Source of the DNA: CAWCVR01 sp963799105 | GTDB lineage: Bacteria; Acidobacteriota; Terriglobia; Bryobacterales; Bryobacteraceae | Length of the DNA: 64,000 nucleotides | Direction of reading: 5' to 3' | Assembly (NCBI GenBank): GCA_963799105.1 | Contig: CAWCVR010000011.1 | Location: forward strand, 310,001 to 374,000 | Shown: one piece after another, positions 41,314-49,165 of the stretch | Position numbering within the stretch: position 1 is the first letter of the stretch | Layout: every line of letters begins with the position of its first letter | The notes under the pieces: generated by a model | What the model saw: only the letters and a program-made list of their open reading frames with translations | The model's database searches: none | What the model was told of the DNA's origin: nothing | Made by a program: the position numbers and the translations under genes

Positions 41314-41628
41314 ATGAGCAGGGAATTCGTTGAACGCCGGAATGAGAGCTTTTATTTGATCGAAAGTCGTGTGCCATTAGCCCACGTTGTGCGGGAATTT
41401 CTGCGCGGGGAATCCCCGGAAGCCATTCGGTCACATTATCCGGCGTTGCGCCTGGAGCAGGTTTACGGTGCGATCACATTTTACCTGGGAAATCAGAAGG
41501 ATGTGGAAGCCGACATTATGGAGCGCGAGCGCGAAGAGGATGCGTTCACCACAGCCCATCCAGCGCCTCCCGAAGTCAGGATGACGTTCGAGCGTATGCG
41601 GCAGCAAAGCGCTTCGCGGCGAAGCTGA
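41314..41628 (+). CDS. DUF433-family antitoxin
   Basis: This 104-residue protein starts MSREFVERRNESFYLIESRV and has the DUF433 helix-turn-helix-like segment ESPEAIRSHYPALRLEQVYG then AITFYL. DUF433 proteins are antitoxins paired with DUF5615 PIN-like toxins. The ATG at 41314 follows AGGAAG. The toxin gene starts three bases after its stop, giving the standard gene order. Confidence 0.85.
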   Translation: MSREFVERRNESFYLIESRVPLAHVVREFLRGESPEAIRSHYPALRLEQVYGAITFYLGNQKDVEADIMEREREEDAFTTAHPAPPEVRMTFERMRQQSASRRS

Positions 41629-41631
41629 AGA

Positions 41632-41985
41632 ATGGTCCGCTTTCTGGCGGATGCCAGTCTCCACGATGCGATTGTCACCGGGTGCCTCCGCCGTGAACCG
41701 GCAATCGATTTTCTTTCGGCCCATAAGGCCAGGCTGGAAGGAGTTCCCGACCCTGATGTGCTCGCCTTCGCCACGAAGGAGAATCGGATTCTTGTCACTT
41801 CTGATCTCCGGACGATGCCCCGCCACTTCGGAGACTTCCTTGAAGCGAATGGCCGGTGCGCGGGCGTCTTTCTTGTCAAACAGAGAGCGCCCCTGGCCGA
41901 TGTCATTGAGGCACTCGTGCTGGTGTGGGCCGCTTCCGCCGCGGACGAATGGAACAATCGGATCGTGGAGATTCCTCAGCCGTAA
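41632..41985 (+). CDS. DUF5615 PIN-like toxin
   Basis: This is a 117-residue Mut7-C/PIN-like protein. Conserved acidic residues lie in RFLADASL (N-terminus), GVPDPDVLAFA and RILVTSDLRTM, the pattern of DUF5615. It is presumed to be an RNase held inactive by the preceding DUF433 protein. This pair sits between the SIR2-like and TIR-like genes and may stabilise the island. Confidence 0.85.
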   Translation: MVRFLADASLHDAIVTGCLRREPAIDFLSAHKARLEGVPDPDVLAFATKENRILVTSDLRTMPRHFGDFLEANGRCAGVFLVKQRAPLADVIEALVLVWAASAADEWNNRIVEIPQP

Positions 41986-42004
41986 ACCAAGGGCCGCTGG
42001 CCCA

Positions 42005-42034
42005 GCAGGTACGAGTTCGAATCCCGTCTGGGGT
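42005..42034. other. tRNA-like 3' fragment next to family 3 repeat
   Basis: GGTACGAGTTCGAATCCCGT then CTGGGG resembles a tRNA T-arm and the start of an acceptor 3' strand. It is immediately followed by family 3 repeat copy C, which itself has a tRNA-like end. No complete tRNA is present. Confidence 0.4.
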
Positions 42035-42042
42035 TTTGGAAT

Positions 42043-42185
42043 TTGGCTCCCCAGTCTGGACACGTTTCGAACTTTTGCGGTGCAAAACGCGGTGTGATCG
42101 AACCATTCCAACTGCTTCCAGGCCAATGACATCCGCGCGAGGATGGCCCGCCCGTCCAGCCTGGGCGCCCAGCGGGACCTTCCTC
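42043..42185. repeat. Family 3 repeat (copy C), tRNA-like 3' end
   Basis: It begins TTGGCTCCCCAGTCTGGACA, then CGTTTCGAACTTTTGCGG, and ends at CAGCCTGGGCGCCCAGC. It lies between the DUF5615 toxin gene and the TIR-like gene. Confidence 0.75.
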
Positions 42186-42279
42186 GAACCCAGGAACGGG
42201 CGCCTTCGAACCGGCAATGAACGACAGGGGGAGGCGTGCAGCCAGAAACGTACTACACTCTACCTCGGAGGACATGCTG

Positions 42280-43329
42280 ATGAGCCAGGACCCGGCGCGG
42301 GTATTTGTAAGCTGCGGGCAAAGGGACTGTTGTGAGAAGGAGGTCGCGAACCGCGTAAAGGACGTGCTTGAGAAACTGGGCTACGAACCGTACCTTGCAG
42401 TGGACGAGCAGAGCCTGCGTTCTCTTCGCGAAAACATTTTTGAGCGGCTCCGCGACCGAGCCGAGTACTTTCTTTTCGTCGATTTCTGCCGTGAGAAGAT
42501 TGGCGACGGGCCCGACTGCCGAGGGTCCATGTTTTCGCACCAGGAACTCGCGATAGCCTCCTTCCTCGACTTTGGTGACGACTTTCTCGCTTTTCAGGAG
42601 CAGGGCGTTCTGAAACGGGACGGAATGATCGGTGCCTTCCAAGGCAATGTTACCGGGTTTCAGGATCGCTCAAAGTTGCCCGAAATGATAAAAGGACGCG
42701 TGGAAGGGAAGTGGCAGAATAATTGGCGACGCAAATTGGTGTTCGCCGACGACCCAGACTGCGAAGCCGTTCCGCAACGGTCAGGCACAACTGGTTTTTT
42801 CTTCCACGTCAGAGTCATGAACCGCCACAGACGAGCCACAGCGCGGAACTGCTATGCCCTTCTACGCTCAATTGGAGGCTCGGCCGCGAGTCAGCCAACC
42901 CCATTCGAGTCGGCGGAGGTTAGGTGGGCTGGCTACCCTCTTCCCAACGCCATTATTTCCCCGGGGAGGTGTTTCCGGCGGTTCGACGCAGTCTGGTTCG
43001 ACTCCGCCGACCCGCTGTCCCCACGCTTCAATATATTCTCGGACTGGCCTCGGAACCAGCCGGCACTACGGGGCCCGCGCAAGTGGACGCTGGAGTATGA
43101 GGTCATCTCCGAGAACGTGCCAGGCTCGACCATATCCCTGGCACTGGACGTCGGCAACGACGGCACGGTTCGGTTCGGGCAATCGGCATCCCCTGTTCGA
43201 ATTGCTCAGTTAAACGGTTCGGGGATTGATGATTTCAATAGAGCTCAGGCGGCCGGCGTTCGGGATCTCGAATCGCGCACAGACTCGACGGCGAGCCGTA
43301 GTTGTCCGCCGGGCGACGAGGAGTCATAA
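42280..43329 (+). CDS. TIR-like domain protein (candidate defence component)
   Basis: This is a 349-residue protein. The first ~130 residues match a TIR-like fold: strand A RVFVSCGQ (7-14), a helix, LGYEPYLAVDEQSL, EYFLFVDF and a GSMFSHQELAIASF segment whose Glu89 sits where the catalytic Glu of NAD-cleaving TIR domains lies. The C-terminal ~200 residues (DAVWFDSADPLSPRFNIFSD region) are unrecognised and may sense or bind a ligand. GGAGG precedes the ATG at 42280. The SIR2-like gene is 1.1 kb upstream. NADase or cyclic-ADP-ribose signalling is inference. Confidence 0.72.
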   Translation: MSQDPARVFVSCGQRDCCEKEVANRVKDVLEKLGYEPYLAVDEQSLRSLRENIFERLRDRAEYFLFVDFCREKIGDGPDCRGSMFSHQELAIASFLDFGDDFLAFQEQGVLKRDGMIGAFQGNVTGFQDRSKLPEMIKGRVEGKWQNNWRRKLVFADDPDCEAVPQRSGTTGFFFHVRVMNRHRRATARNCYALLRSIGGSAASQPTPFESAEVRWAGYPLPNAIISPGRCFRRFDAVWFDSADPLSPRFNIFSDWPRNQPALRGPRKWTLEYEVISENVPGSTISLALDVGNDGTVRFGQSASPVRIAQLNGSGIDDFNRAQAAGVRDLESRTDSTASRSCPPGDEES

Positions 43330-43414
43330 TTGAAGCGATCTCGTGGATCGGGCCATGTCCCCTGCGTCACGGCGGGCGGGGTAGAGTGATAGATCTAACA
43401 GGGAGGACGGAACG

Positions 43415-43726
43415 ATGAAGATCAGGATTCAAGTCCTTTTTAATGCGACGCATACAAATACGTTGCAGCACCCGCCAATCGTGTCGCTGGGCGATGGCGT
43501 GCCTCAGTCGGCAAGATGCTTGACTTATGAGTTGTTCGACTACTTGAGGCGCGCCGGTGTCTCAGACAACGAAATCGACGAAGCAGTACGGGAGATCGAA
43601 CAAGTGGGCCAAACAGTCTTAGAATCGGCCGCGATCACCGAGGCTGACCTCAAACGCATTTTGGAACCACCTGACGACCTCGGCAAGGTGTTGATCGCCG
43701 AAGCCAGGCAAGGAAAACTTTCATAG
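43415..43726 (+). CDS. Hypothetical protein downstream of the TIR-like gene
   Basis: This is a 103-residue protein starting MKIRIQVLFNATHTNTLQHP with an acidic helical C-terminal half (SDNEIDEAVREIEQVGQTVL). A good Shine-Dalgarno (GGGAGGA) precedes the ATG. No family is recognised. It lies 85 bases after the TIR-like gene in the same direction and could belong to the same unit. Confidence 0.6.
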   Translation: MKIRIQVLFNATHTNTLQHPPIVSLGDGVPQSARCLTYELFDYLRRAGVSDNEIDEAVREIEQVGQTVLESAAITEADLKRILEPPDDLGKVLIAEARQGKLS

Positions 43727-44119
43727 CCGGGCTGTTCTGTCGGCGGTCGGGCCTCGATGTTGGCAGCTTGCGCAGGGCGTGGGTAGGCCCCCATCACACC
43801 ATCCCTGCGCGGCTCCCAACCGATGCCTCAGCGCGGGCTCAGTGGTGGTCCCTGCGGAACGCATCAAAGTTCGTACCCCGGCATCGTACGCCTTGAAGAA
43901 GCGGTCCAACTTCTCTGCGGCCTTCGGGTTCGCGGTCCTGGATTCGTTCCGGCAATTCTGAAGTGGCTGATTTCATTGGAACCGTTCGAGCGCGAAACTG
44001 GGGTCGCGCGTAAAGTACAGAAAAGGAATGCCGATCTGAACTGGCTCCCCAGGCAGGACTCGAACTTGAGAACCTTCCCTTGACTGACACCGTCTGCCGC
44101 ACCCAATCTTTCCCGGCTG
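43727..44119. other. Remnants at the right edge of the accessory region
   Basis: A minus-strand frame (KLDRFFKAYDAGVRTLMRSA) looks like a protein fragment but is short and unplaced. A tRNA-like 3' end lies at 44042-44075. Nothing complete is recognised. Confidence 0.4.
44042..44075 (-). other. tRNA-like 3' end fragment (minus strand)
   Basis: Read on the minus strand it is GGTTCTCAAGTTCGAGTCCT then GCCTGGGGAGCCA: a T-arm followed by an acceptor 3' strand. There is no matching 5' half within tRNA length. Such 3' remnants are left by tRNA-targeted integrases and mark likely island ends. It lies at the junction between the TIR region and the conserved GH28 gene. Confidence 0.5.
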
Positions 44120-45793
44120 CTATTTCGCGGGCTGCGTCTGAGGCGGCCGCCAGAAATCGGTGCTCGTCTCCTCGGTTGCGTTCCGCGCGCTGCCGAACGC
44201 ATTCCCTTCCAGCGCGACGCCCTTCATCTCGCCCGGGGCCACCGAAAGAAACGTGCCCGTGCCGGTGAACGCCCGGCTGCCGCGCACCACCGCGCCCGGG
44301 CAACGGTCGAGCCGGATTACCGGGCTTCCCTCCGCCGGCTTGCGCGTGGAGACGCCGTCCAGTTCCAGGTCCTGGGAATCGCGGATCAGGAACGCCGGCC
44401 CGTCCTCGGCATTCATCTGCACGTTGCGCAATTCCAGCCCGGTGGTGTGGTGCGCTCGCAGCCCGCCTCTGCCCTCAGCGATCACGTCGCTGATCCGCAG
44501 CCCCTCGATGGGCATTTCCGGCAGCCCTTCGATGTTGATGGTCACGGCGCTGGCGGGCCTGTTGCGGGTGGCGCTGCTGATGCTGACCGGGTTCCAACTG
44601 TACTGCGCGGCGCCGCGCGCGCGGCTGATGGTCAAGTGGCCGATGGAGATGTTGCGAAACACGGGCGTACGCCGCGAAACCGGTTCCTCGGGGGCGGGCC
44701 TCTCGCCTTGCATCTGATAGTACTGCGACACGTTGATGGCGCGGCCCACATCTTCCATGGTCATGTTCTCGATGCGGATATCCTCCACCGTGCCGCCGCG
44801 GCCGCGCTCGCTCTTGATGTGGATTCCGCCTTGCGTCCCCTGGCAGACCACGCCGCTCACCAGCACGTTGCGGATACTCCCGGAAGTCTCGCTGCCGATC
44901 GTCACGCAACTGGAGCCGCGATGCACCACCATGTTGGTGACGGTCACATTCTCGGTGGGCCGGTTGACCCGCAGGCCGTCGGCGTCTTTCCCGGCTTTCA
45001 GGACAATCGCGTCGTCGCCGTTGTCCAGATAGCAGTTGGAGATTCGCACGTCGCGGCTGGAATCGATATAGAGGCCGCCGGTGAACGCCCCCGGAAACGT
45101 CTCCAGAGAAACGTCGCGAACTACCGCGTTTTGCGAGTACAGCAGGTGGACCGACCAGAACGGCGCGCCGATCATGTGAATGCCTTCGATCAGAATGTTC
45201 CTGCTTTCCGTCAGCCGGATGAAAGAAGGCCGCAGAAGCGGCGCGACTTTGAGGTACTCCTCTTCCGGTTGCGGCGTCTGCCGTTGCAGCAACTCCAGGA
45301 GGCGGTTCCAATCGGGTCCGAACGCGGAGCCCGGCCCGGAATCGCTGCGTGGCGTGGGACCGCTCATCAGCCTGGTCCACTCGGCATTATCGGTCGTGAT
45401 GACGCCGCGGCCGGTGATCGACACGTTTTCCAGATCGTGTCCGCCGATCAGCGGCACCGGGCCGATGGTTTCGATGCCTTGCGTTCTGCCCTTGGCGTAG
45501 GGAAGCCGCATGGCGGGGAATTGCACCGTCGCGCCGGCTTCGATATGGAGCACCAGGTTGCTGACCAGTTCGATGGGGCCGCTGACGTACTTGCCGGCGG
45601 GAACGTAGACCGTTCCCCCGCCGGCGGCTTGGGCGGCCCGAATCGCGGAGCGGATCGCCTCCGTGGCCGGCGCCGAGCCATCGGGGCGGGCGCCGTAATC
45701 CAATACGTTGAACTGCGGACCGGCGCTCCAGGCATTCGCACCGATCAGTAGCACCGCAACCGGCAACAGCCGGCTTCGCAGGGACCTCCGCAT
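44120..45793 (-). CDS. Secreted glycoside hydrolase family 28 (polygalacturonase-like)
   Basis: This is a 557-residue protein with a signal peptide (SRLLPVAVLLIGANAWS). The N-terminal segment FNVLDYGARPDGSAPATEAI then AAGGGTVYVPAGKYVSGPI is the canonical start of GH28 and pectate-lyase-3 right-handed beta-helices. Downstream, SNCYLDNGDDAIVLKAG and GGIHIKSERGRGG match GH28 catalytic-core motifs (the DD pair and the HIK/RIK loop). It would cleave galacturonan-type polysaccharides outside the cytoplasm. GGAGGT lies just before the ATG at 45793. Substrate specificity is not determined. Confidence 0.85.
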   Translation of the reverse strand: MRRSLRSRLLPVAVLLIGANAWSAGPQFNVLDYGARPDGSAPATEAIRSAIRAAQAAGGGTVYVPAGKYVSGPIELVSNLVLHIEAGATVQFPAMRLPYAKGRTQGIETIGPVPLIGGHDLENVSITGRGVITTDNAEWTRLMSGPTPRSDSGPGSAFGPDWNRLLELLQRQTPQPEEEYLKVAPLLRPSFIRLTESRNILIEGIHMIGAPFWSVHLLYSQNAVVRDVSLETFPGAFTGGLYIDSSRDVRISNCYLDNGDDAIVLKAGKDADGLRVNRPTENVTVTNMVVHRGSSCVTIGSETSGSIRNVLVSGVVCQGTQGGIHIKSERGRGGTVEDIRIENMTMEDVGRAINVSQYYQMQGERPAPEEPVSRRTPVFRNISIGHLTISRARGAAQYSWNPVSISSATRNRPASAVTINIEGLPEMPIEGLRISDVIAEGRGGLRAHHTTGLELRNVQMNAEDGPAFLIRDSQDLELDGVSTRKPAEGSPVIRLDRCPGAVVRGSRAFTGTGTFLSVAPGEMKGVALEGNAFGSARNATEETSTDFWRPPQTQPAK

Positions 45794-45983
45794 AGCACCT
45801 CCGGAAGGTCTCAGTTTATGCATTGCGGCGGTTGGCGTCAAACTGCCGGTAGGGCTGCCGCGGCCGCCGGGCGCTCCGCGGCCCCCGCAAGTTGTAACCG
45901 GACTGTGTGGCGTCCTTCATTCCCCAGTCATCTTCATAGTTCAGAATCCGTATATCCACCATTGCTTTTGGAGCCACTTCTTT

Positions 45984-48953
45984 ATGAACCAACGCTTACG
46001 GAGCCTTGCGCTCGTTGTCTTCGCCTGCCTGCCCCTTGCGGCGCAGGTGGATCATGCATCACTCAGCGGCACGGTTACGGATTCGAGCGGCGCCGTAGTT
46101 CAAAGCGCCAGAGTCGAGACCGTTTCGGCCGAGACCGGCTTTCGACGCCAAACCCTTACCGGAACCGGCGGAACTTACCAGATCCCGGGCCTGCCGATCG
46201 GCATTTACACCGTCACGTTTACCAAGGAAGGCTTCAAACCCAGCGAGTTCAAAGGCGTGGAACTGTCCGTCGGGCAGCCGCGAACCCTTGACGCCGCTCT
46301 GCAGGTGGGCGCCAACTCGGAGACGGTCGCGGTACTGGCCGAGGTGCAGACGCTGAACCGGACCTCCGCGGAAGTCGGCGGCCTGGTGGAAGCCGAGCAG
46401 ATCAAGGAGATCCCCATCAGCGGGCGGAACTGGGGCAGCCTCATGCTGCTCGCGCCCGGCGCCATCAACTACGGCGACGGCGCGCAGCGCGCCATCCAGT
46501 TTAACGGCCATTCGCTCGATGACAGCAACTTCGTCTTCGACGGCATCGATACCAGCGGCGTCCAGGAACAGACGCAGAAGGCCGACACCCGCTTGAACAT
46601 CGCGCTCGACTCTATCGCCGAGTTTCGCGTCAGCACCGCCGTCTACACCGCCGAAACCGGCGCCGCCGGCGGGGCGCAGGTCAGCGTGGTTTCCAAAAGC
46701 GGCTCCAACGATTACCACGGCAGCGCCTTCTACGCCGAACGCAACGACAAGCTGGATGCCCGCTCGCCGTTCGACGGTTCGACCCTCCCCGCCTTTACCC
46801 TGAACCAGTTCGGCGCCAGCTTCGGCGGCGCCATCGTCAAGAACAAAGCCTTCTTCTATGCCAACTACGAGGGATTGCGCCAGAGCCTCGGCGAGACGTT
46901 CGTCAACGTCGTGCCCAACGCCGCGTTTCGCGCCCAGGTGTTGGCCACATCGCCCGCGCTGGCGCCCCTCGTGAATGCCTATCCCGTGGGGACCGTCCAT
47001 CTCGACAGCATCACCGACCAGGTCACCAACGTGGCCACCGACACCGTGCGCGAAGACGCCGGCATGTTCCGTTTCGATTACCGGTTCTCGGATGCCACCA
47101 CTTCCTACGTCCGCTACAACATCGACGACGCTTACATCGACAGCCCCTCCGACGCCCTCGGGAGCCATGGCGTAATCCCCCATATCCCCACCAATGTGGT
47201 TTTGCAGTTTCAGCACATCTTCTCGCCCACCACCATCGATGAAGCTAAATTCGGGTTGAACCGCGCCAATTACCACAACTGGGGCTACGGCTCGGCGCCC
47301 GTGTCCCTCAGCGTCTCGGGGTACTTTGACGGCGTCAACGGCACTTCGCTCGACACCGAAGTTGGCACCACGTTCAACTACATCAACACGCTCACCATGG
47401 TGCGCGGCCGTCACACCCTCAAGGCCGGCGTGGAAATCCGCCGTATCCGCCTGAATAATTCCGGTAATACGCTCACCACGCAGTCGGTCACTTACGCCGA
47501 CGCCCCCAGTTTCATCGCCAACGCTGCGCAGTCGGCCACTTACCTCCAGGGCGAGGGTGTAGTCGGCAACCGGCGCACCTTCGCCATGGGCTATTTCCAG
47601 GACGATTTCAAAGTGAACCAGGAACTTACTCTGAACCTGGGGTTGCGCTACGAATATTACTCGGTTGCCCACGAGATTCTGAACCGTTCGGCGGTGGTGG
47701 ACATAGCCGGCTGCGGCGGCTTCTGCCCCAAGGGCACGCCTTACTACGATCCCAACCCCAGGGATTTCGGCCCGCGCATCGGCATGGCCTGGGCGCCGCG
47801 CGCGCTGCACGGCAAGACCACTATTCGCGGCGGCTTCGGTATTTACTACGGCGGCAACCAGAACGACGACTTCAGCGATCCGGCGGAAAGCGCCGTGCCG
47901 CGCTACTCGCTCGCCAATACCGATTTTCCCGCCCTATCTTATCCTCTGGTGGCCTTTCTCAACCCCGCCAACCAACTCTTCAGCCCCAAGGCCATCTACC
48001 GCCATCGCAAGGACCTCTCGTACAACAACTGGGACTTCGTGGCGCAGCAGGAAGTGGGACACGGCTTCGTCGCCCAGGCGGGCTACGTGGGCAGCGAAGG
48101 GCATCATCTCTTCGATAAGTACACCCTGAACCTGATCAATCCGGGTACCGGCAAGCGCACCTTGTCCGCCTTCGGTTCTTTCGGCGAGAAGGCCAACGAC
48201 GCCAACAATAACTTCAACGCCCTGCAGGCTTCCATCCAGCGCCGCTTCGTCCACGGGCTGCTGTTCCAGATGAACTACATGTGGTCGCACGGCATCGCGG
48301 ATGCTTCCGACGGCTCGGGCACGGGCATCGGCTTTCAGGATATGGGCTGCCGCGCCTGCGACCGCGGCAGCACCGACATTGACGTGCGCCACACCATGAC
48401 CAGCAACGGCGTCTGGCAGTTGCCCTTCGGGCCCGGCAAGCAGTATCTCACCAGCGGTCCGGCTTCCAGGATCTTCGGCGGCTGGTCGCTTTCCGGTCTG
48501 GCTACGGCGCGCACCGGCAAACCGGTGAACATCACCATCTCGCGCAAAGCCGCGGCCCTGCCGGACGGCAACACATCGGGGCAGCGGCCCAACCTGGTGC
48601 CAGGCGTTTCGATCTACGCCGCCAACCAGAGCATCCCCAACGTGTGGTTCAACCCCGCGGCGTTTTCCACTCCCGCGTCGGGAGTCTGGGGCAACCTGGG
48701 CCGCTACATCGCCAACGGCCCCAACAATTTCGAAATCGATACCGGCCTCCAGAAGCGCTTCCGCTTGACGGAGAGACTGGGCCTGAACTTCCGGGCTTCG
48801 GCGTTCAACCTGTTGAACAATCCGCAATGGGGCAACCCGTCCGGCAACTTGTCCTCCGCCAGCTTTGGACGGATCACGAGCGTTCTGAACACCGGCGCGA
48901 CCGGCACCGGCGCCCCGCGCCGTGTGGAGTTCATGTTGCGCGCGGAGTTTTGA
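45984..48953 (+). CDS. TonB-dependent receptor, Oar-like, with CarboxypepD_reg domain
   Basis: This is a 989-residue outer-membrane protein. It has a signal peptide ending PLAAQ, then a carboxypeptidase-regulatory domain (SLSGTVTDSSGAVVQSARVE ... IYTVTFTKEGF), a plug (KEIPISGRNWGSLMLLAPGA ... AQVSVVSKSGSNDYHGSAFY) and a long barrel. The sequence order and the SKSGSN-x-YHGSAF motif are typical of the Oar-like receptors abundant in Acidobacteriota. The ligand is unknown; the adjacent, divergently oriented GH28 gene suggests plant-polysaccharide uptake. The start at ATG 45984 (MNQRLRSLAL) gives a standard signal peptide. Confidence 0.9.
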   Translation: MNQRLRSLALVVFACLPLAAQVDHASLSGTVTDSSGAVVQSARVETVSAETGFRRQTLTGTGGTYQIPGLPIGIYTVTFTKEGFKPSEFKGVELSVGQPRTLDAALQVGANSETVAVLAEVQTLNRTSAEVGGLVEAEQIKEIPISGRNWGSLMLLAPGAINYGDGAQRAIQFNGHSLDDSNFVFDGIDTSGVQEQTQKADTRLNIALDSIAEFRVSTAVYTAETGAAGGAQVSVVSKSGSNDYHGSAFYAERNDKLDARSPFDGSTLPAFTLNQFGASFGGAIVKNKAFFYANYEGLRQSLGETFVNVVPNAAFRAQVLATSPALAPLVNAYPVGTVHLDSITDQVTNVATDTVREDAGMFRFDYRFSDATTSYVRYNIDDAYIDSPSDALGSHGVIPHIPTNVVLQFQHIFSPTTIDEAKFGLNRANYHNWGYGSAPVSLSVSGYFDGVNGTSLDTEVGTTFNYINTLTMVRGRHTLKAGVEIRRIRLNNSGNTLTTQSVTYADAPSFIANAAQSATYLQGEGVVGNRRTFAMGYFQDDFKVNQELTLNLGLRYEYYSVAHEILNRSAVVDIAGCGGFCPKGTPYYDPNPRDFGPRIGMAWAPRALHGKTTIRGGFGIYYGGNQNDDFSDPAESAVPRYSLANTDFPALSYPLVAFLNPANQLFSPKAIYRHRKDLSYNNWDFVAQQEVGHGFVAQAGYVGSEGHHLFDKYTLNLINPGTGKRTLSAFGSFGEKANDANNNFNALQASIQRRFVHGLLFQMNYMWSHGIADASDGSGTGIGFQDMGCRACDRGSTDIDVRHTMTSNGVWQLPFGPGKQYLTSGPASRIFGGWSLSGLATARTGKPVNITISRKAAALPDGNTSGQRPNLVPGVSIYAANQSIPNVWFNPAAFSTPASGVWGNLGRYIANGPNNFEIDTGLQKRFRLTERLGLNFRASAFNLLNNPQWGNPSGNLSSASFGRITSVLNTGATGTGAPRRVEFMLRAEF

Positions 48954-48984
48954 GTTTCGGCTGTGAGTCCCTACGCCGGCGTGC

Positions 48985-49062
48985 CAACCCCTGCGCTCGG
49001 GACCCCGCACGGAACCGCGACCGTAAGGGAGCGGCCCGCGGCAAAGGCACGATACCTCGCGG
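48985..49062. repeat. Family 2 repeat, single copy
   Basis: GGAACCGCGACCGTAAGGGA followed by GCGGCCCGCGGCAAAGG matches the family 2 unit seen in the 126-bp and 257-bp arrays. It lies between the TonB receptor and the phosphatase. Confidence 0.55.
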
Positions 49063-49165
49063 CCGTTGCAATTCGTTTTGGTAGGGCTCGGAGGAGGTCC
49101 CACGCGACAGGCCGCCCCGTCAGAGGGCGGTCGCGCGTGGAGCAGTCGAACGAAGGAGGGACACC

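Noticed and set aside
31146..42185. Conserved micropeptide encoded by family 3 repeats
   Set aside because: The shared minus-strand peptide (FERTAFQAAKVRNVSRLG) follows nucleotide conservation of the whole repeat. A second frame is equally open, and there is no start or ribosome-binding site in common.
40083..43329. Canonical Thoeris (ThsA-ThsB) system
   Set aside because: The two genes are separated by a TA pair and a repeat. The SIR2-like protein shows no obvious SLOG domain, and the TIR-like protein has an unrelated C-terminus, so I do not use the Thoeris name.
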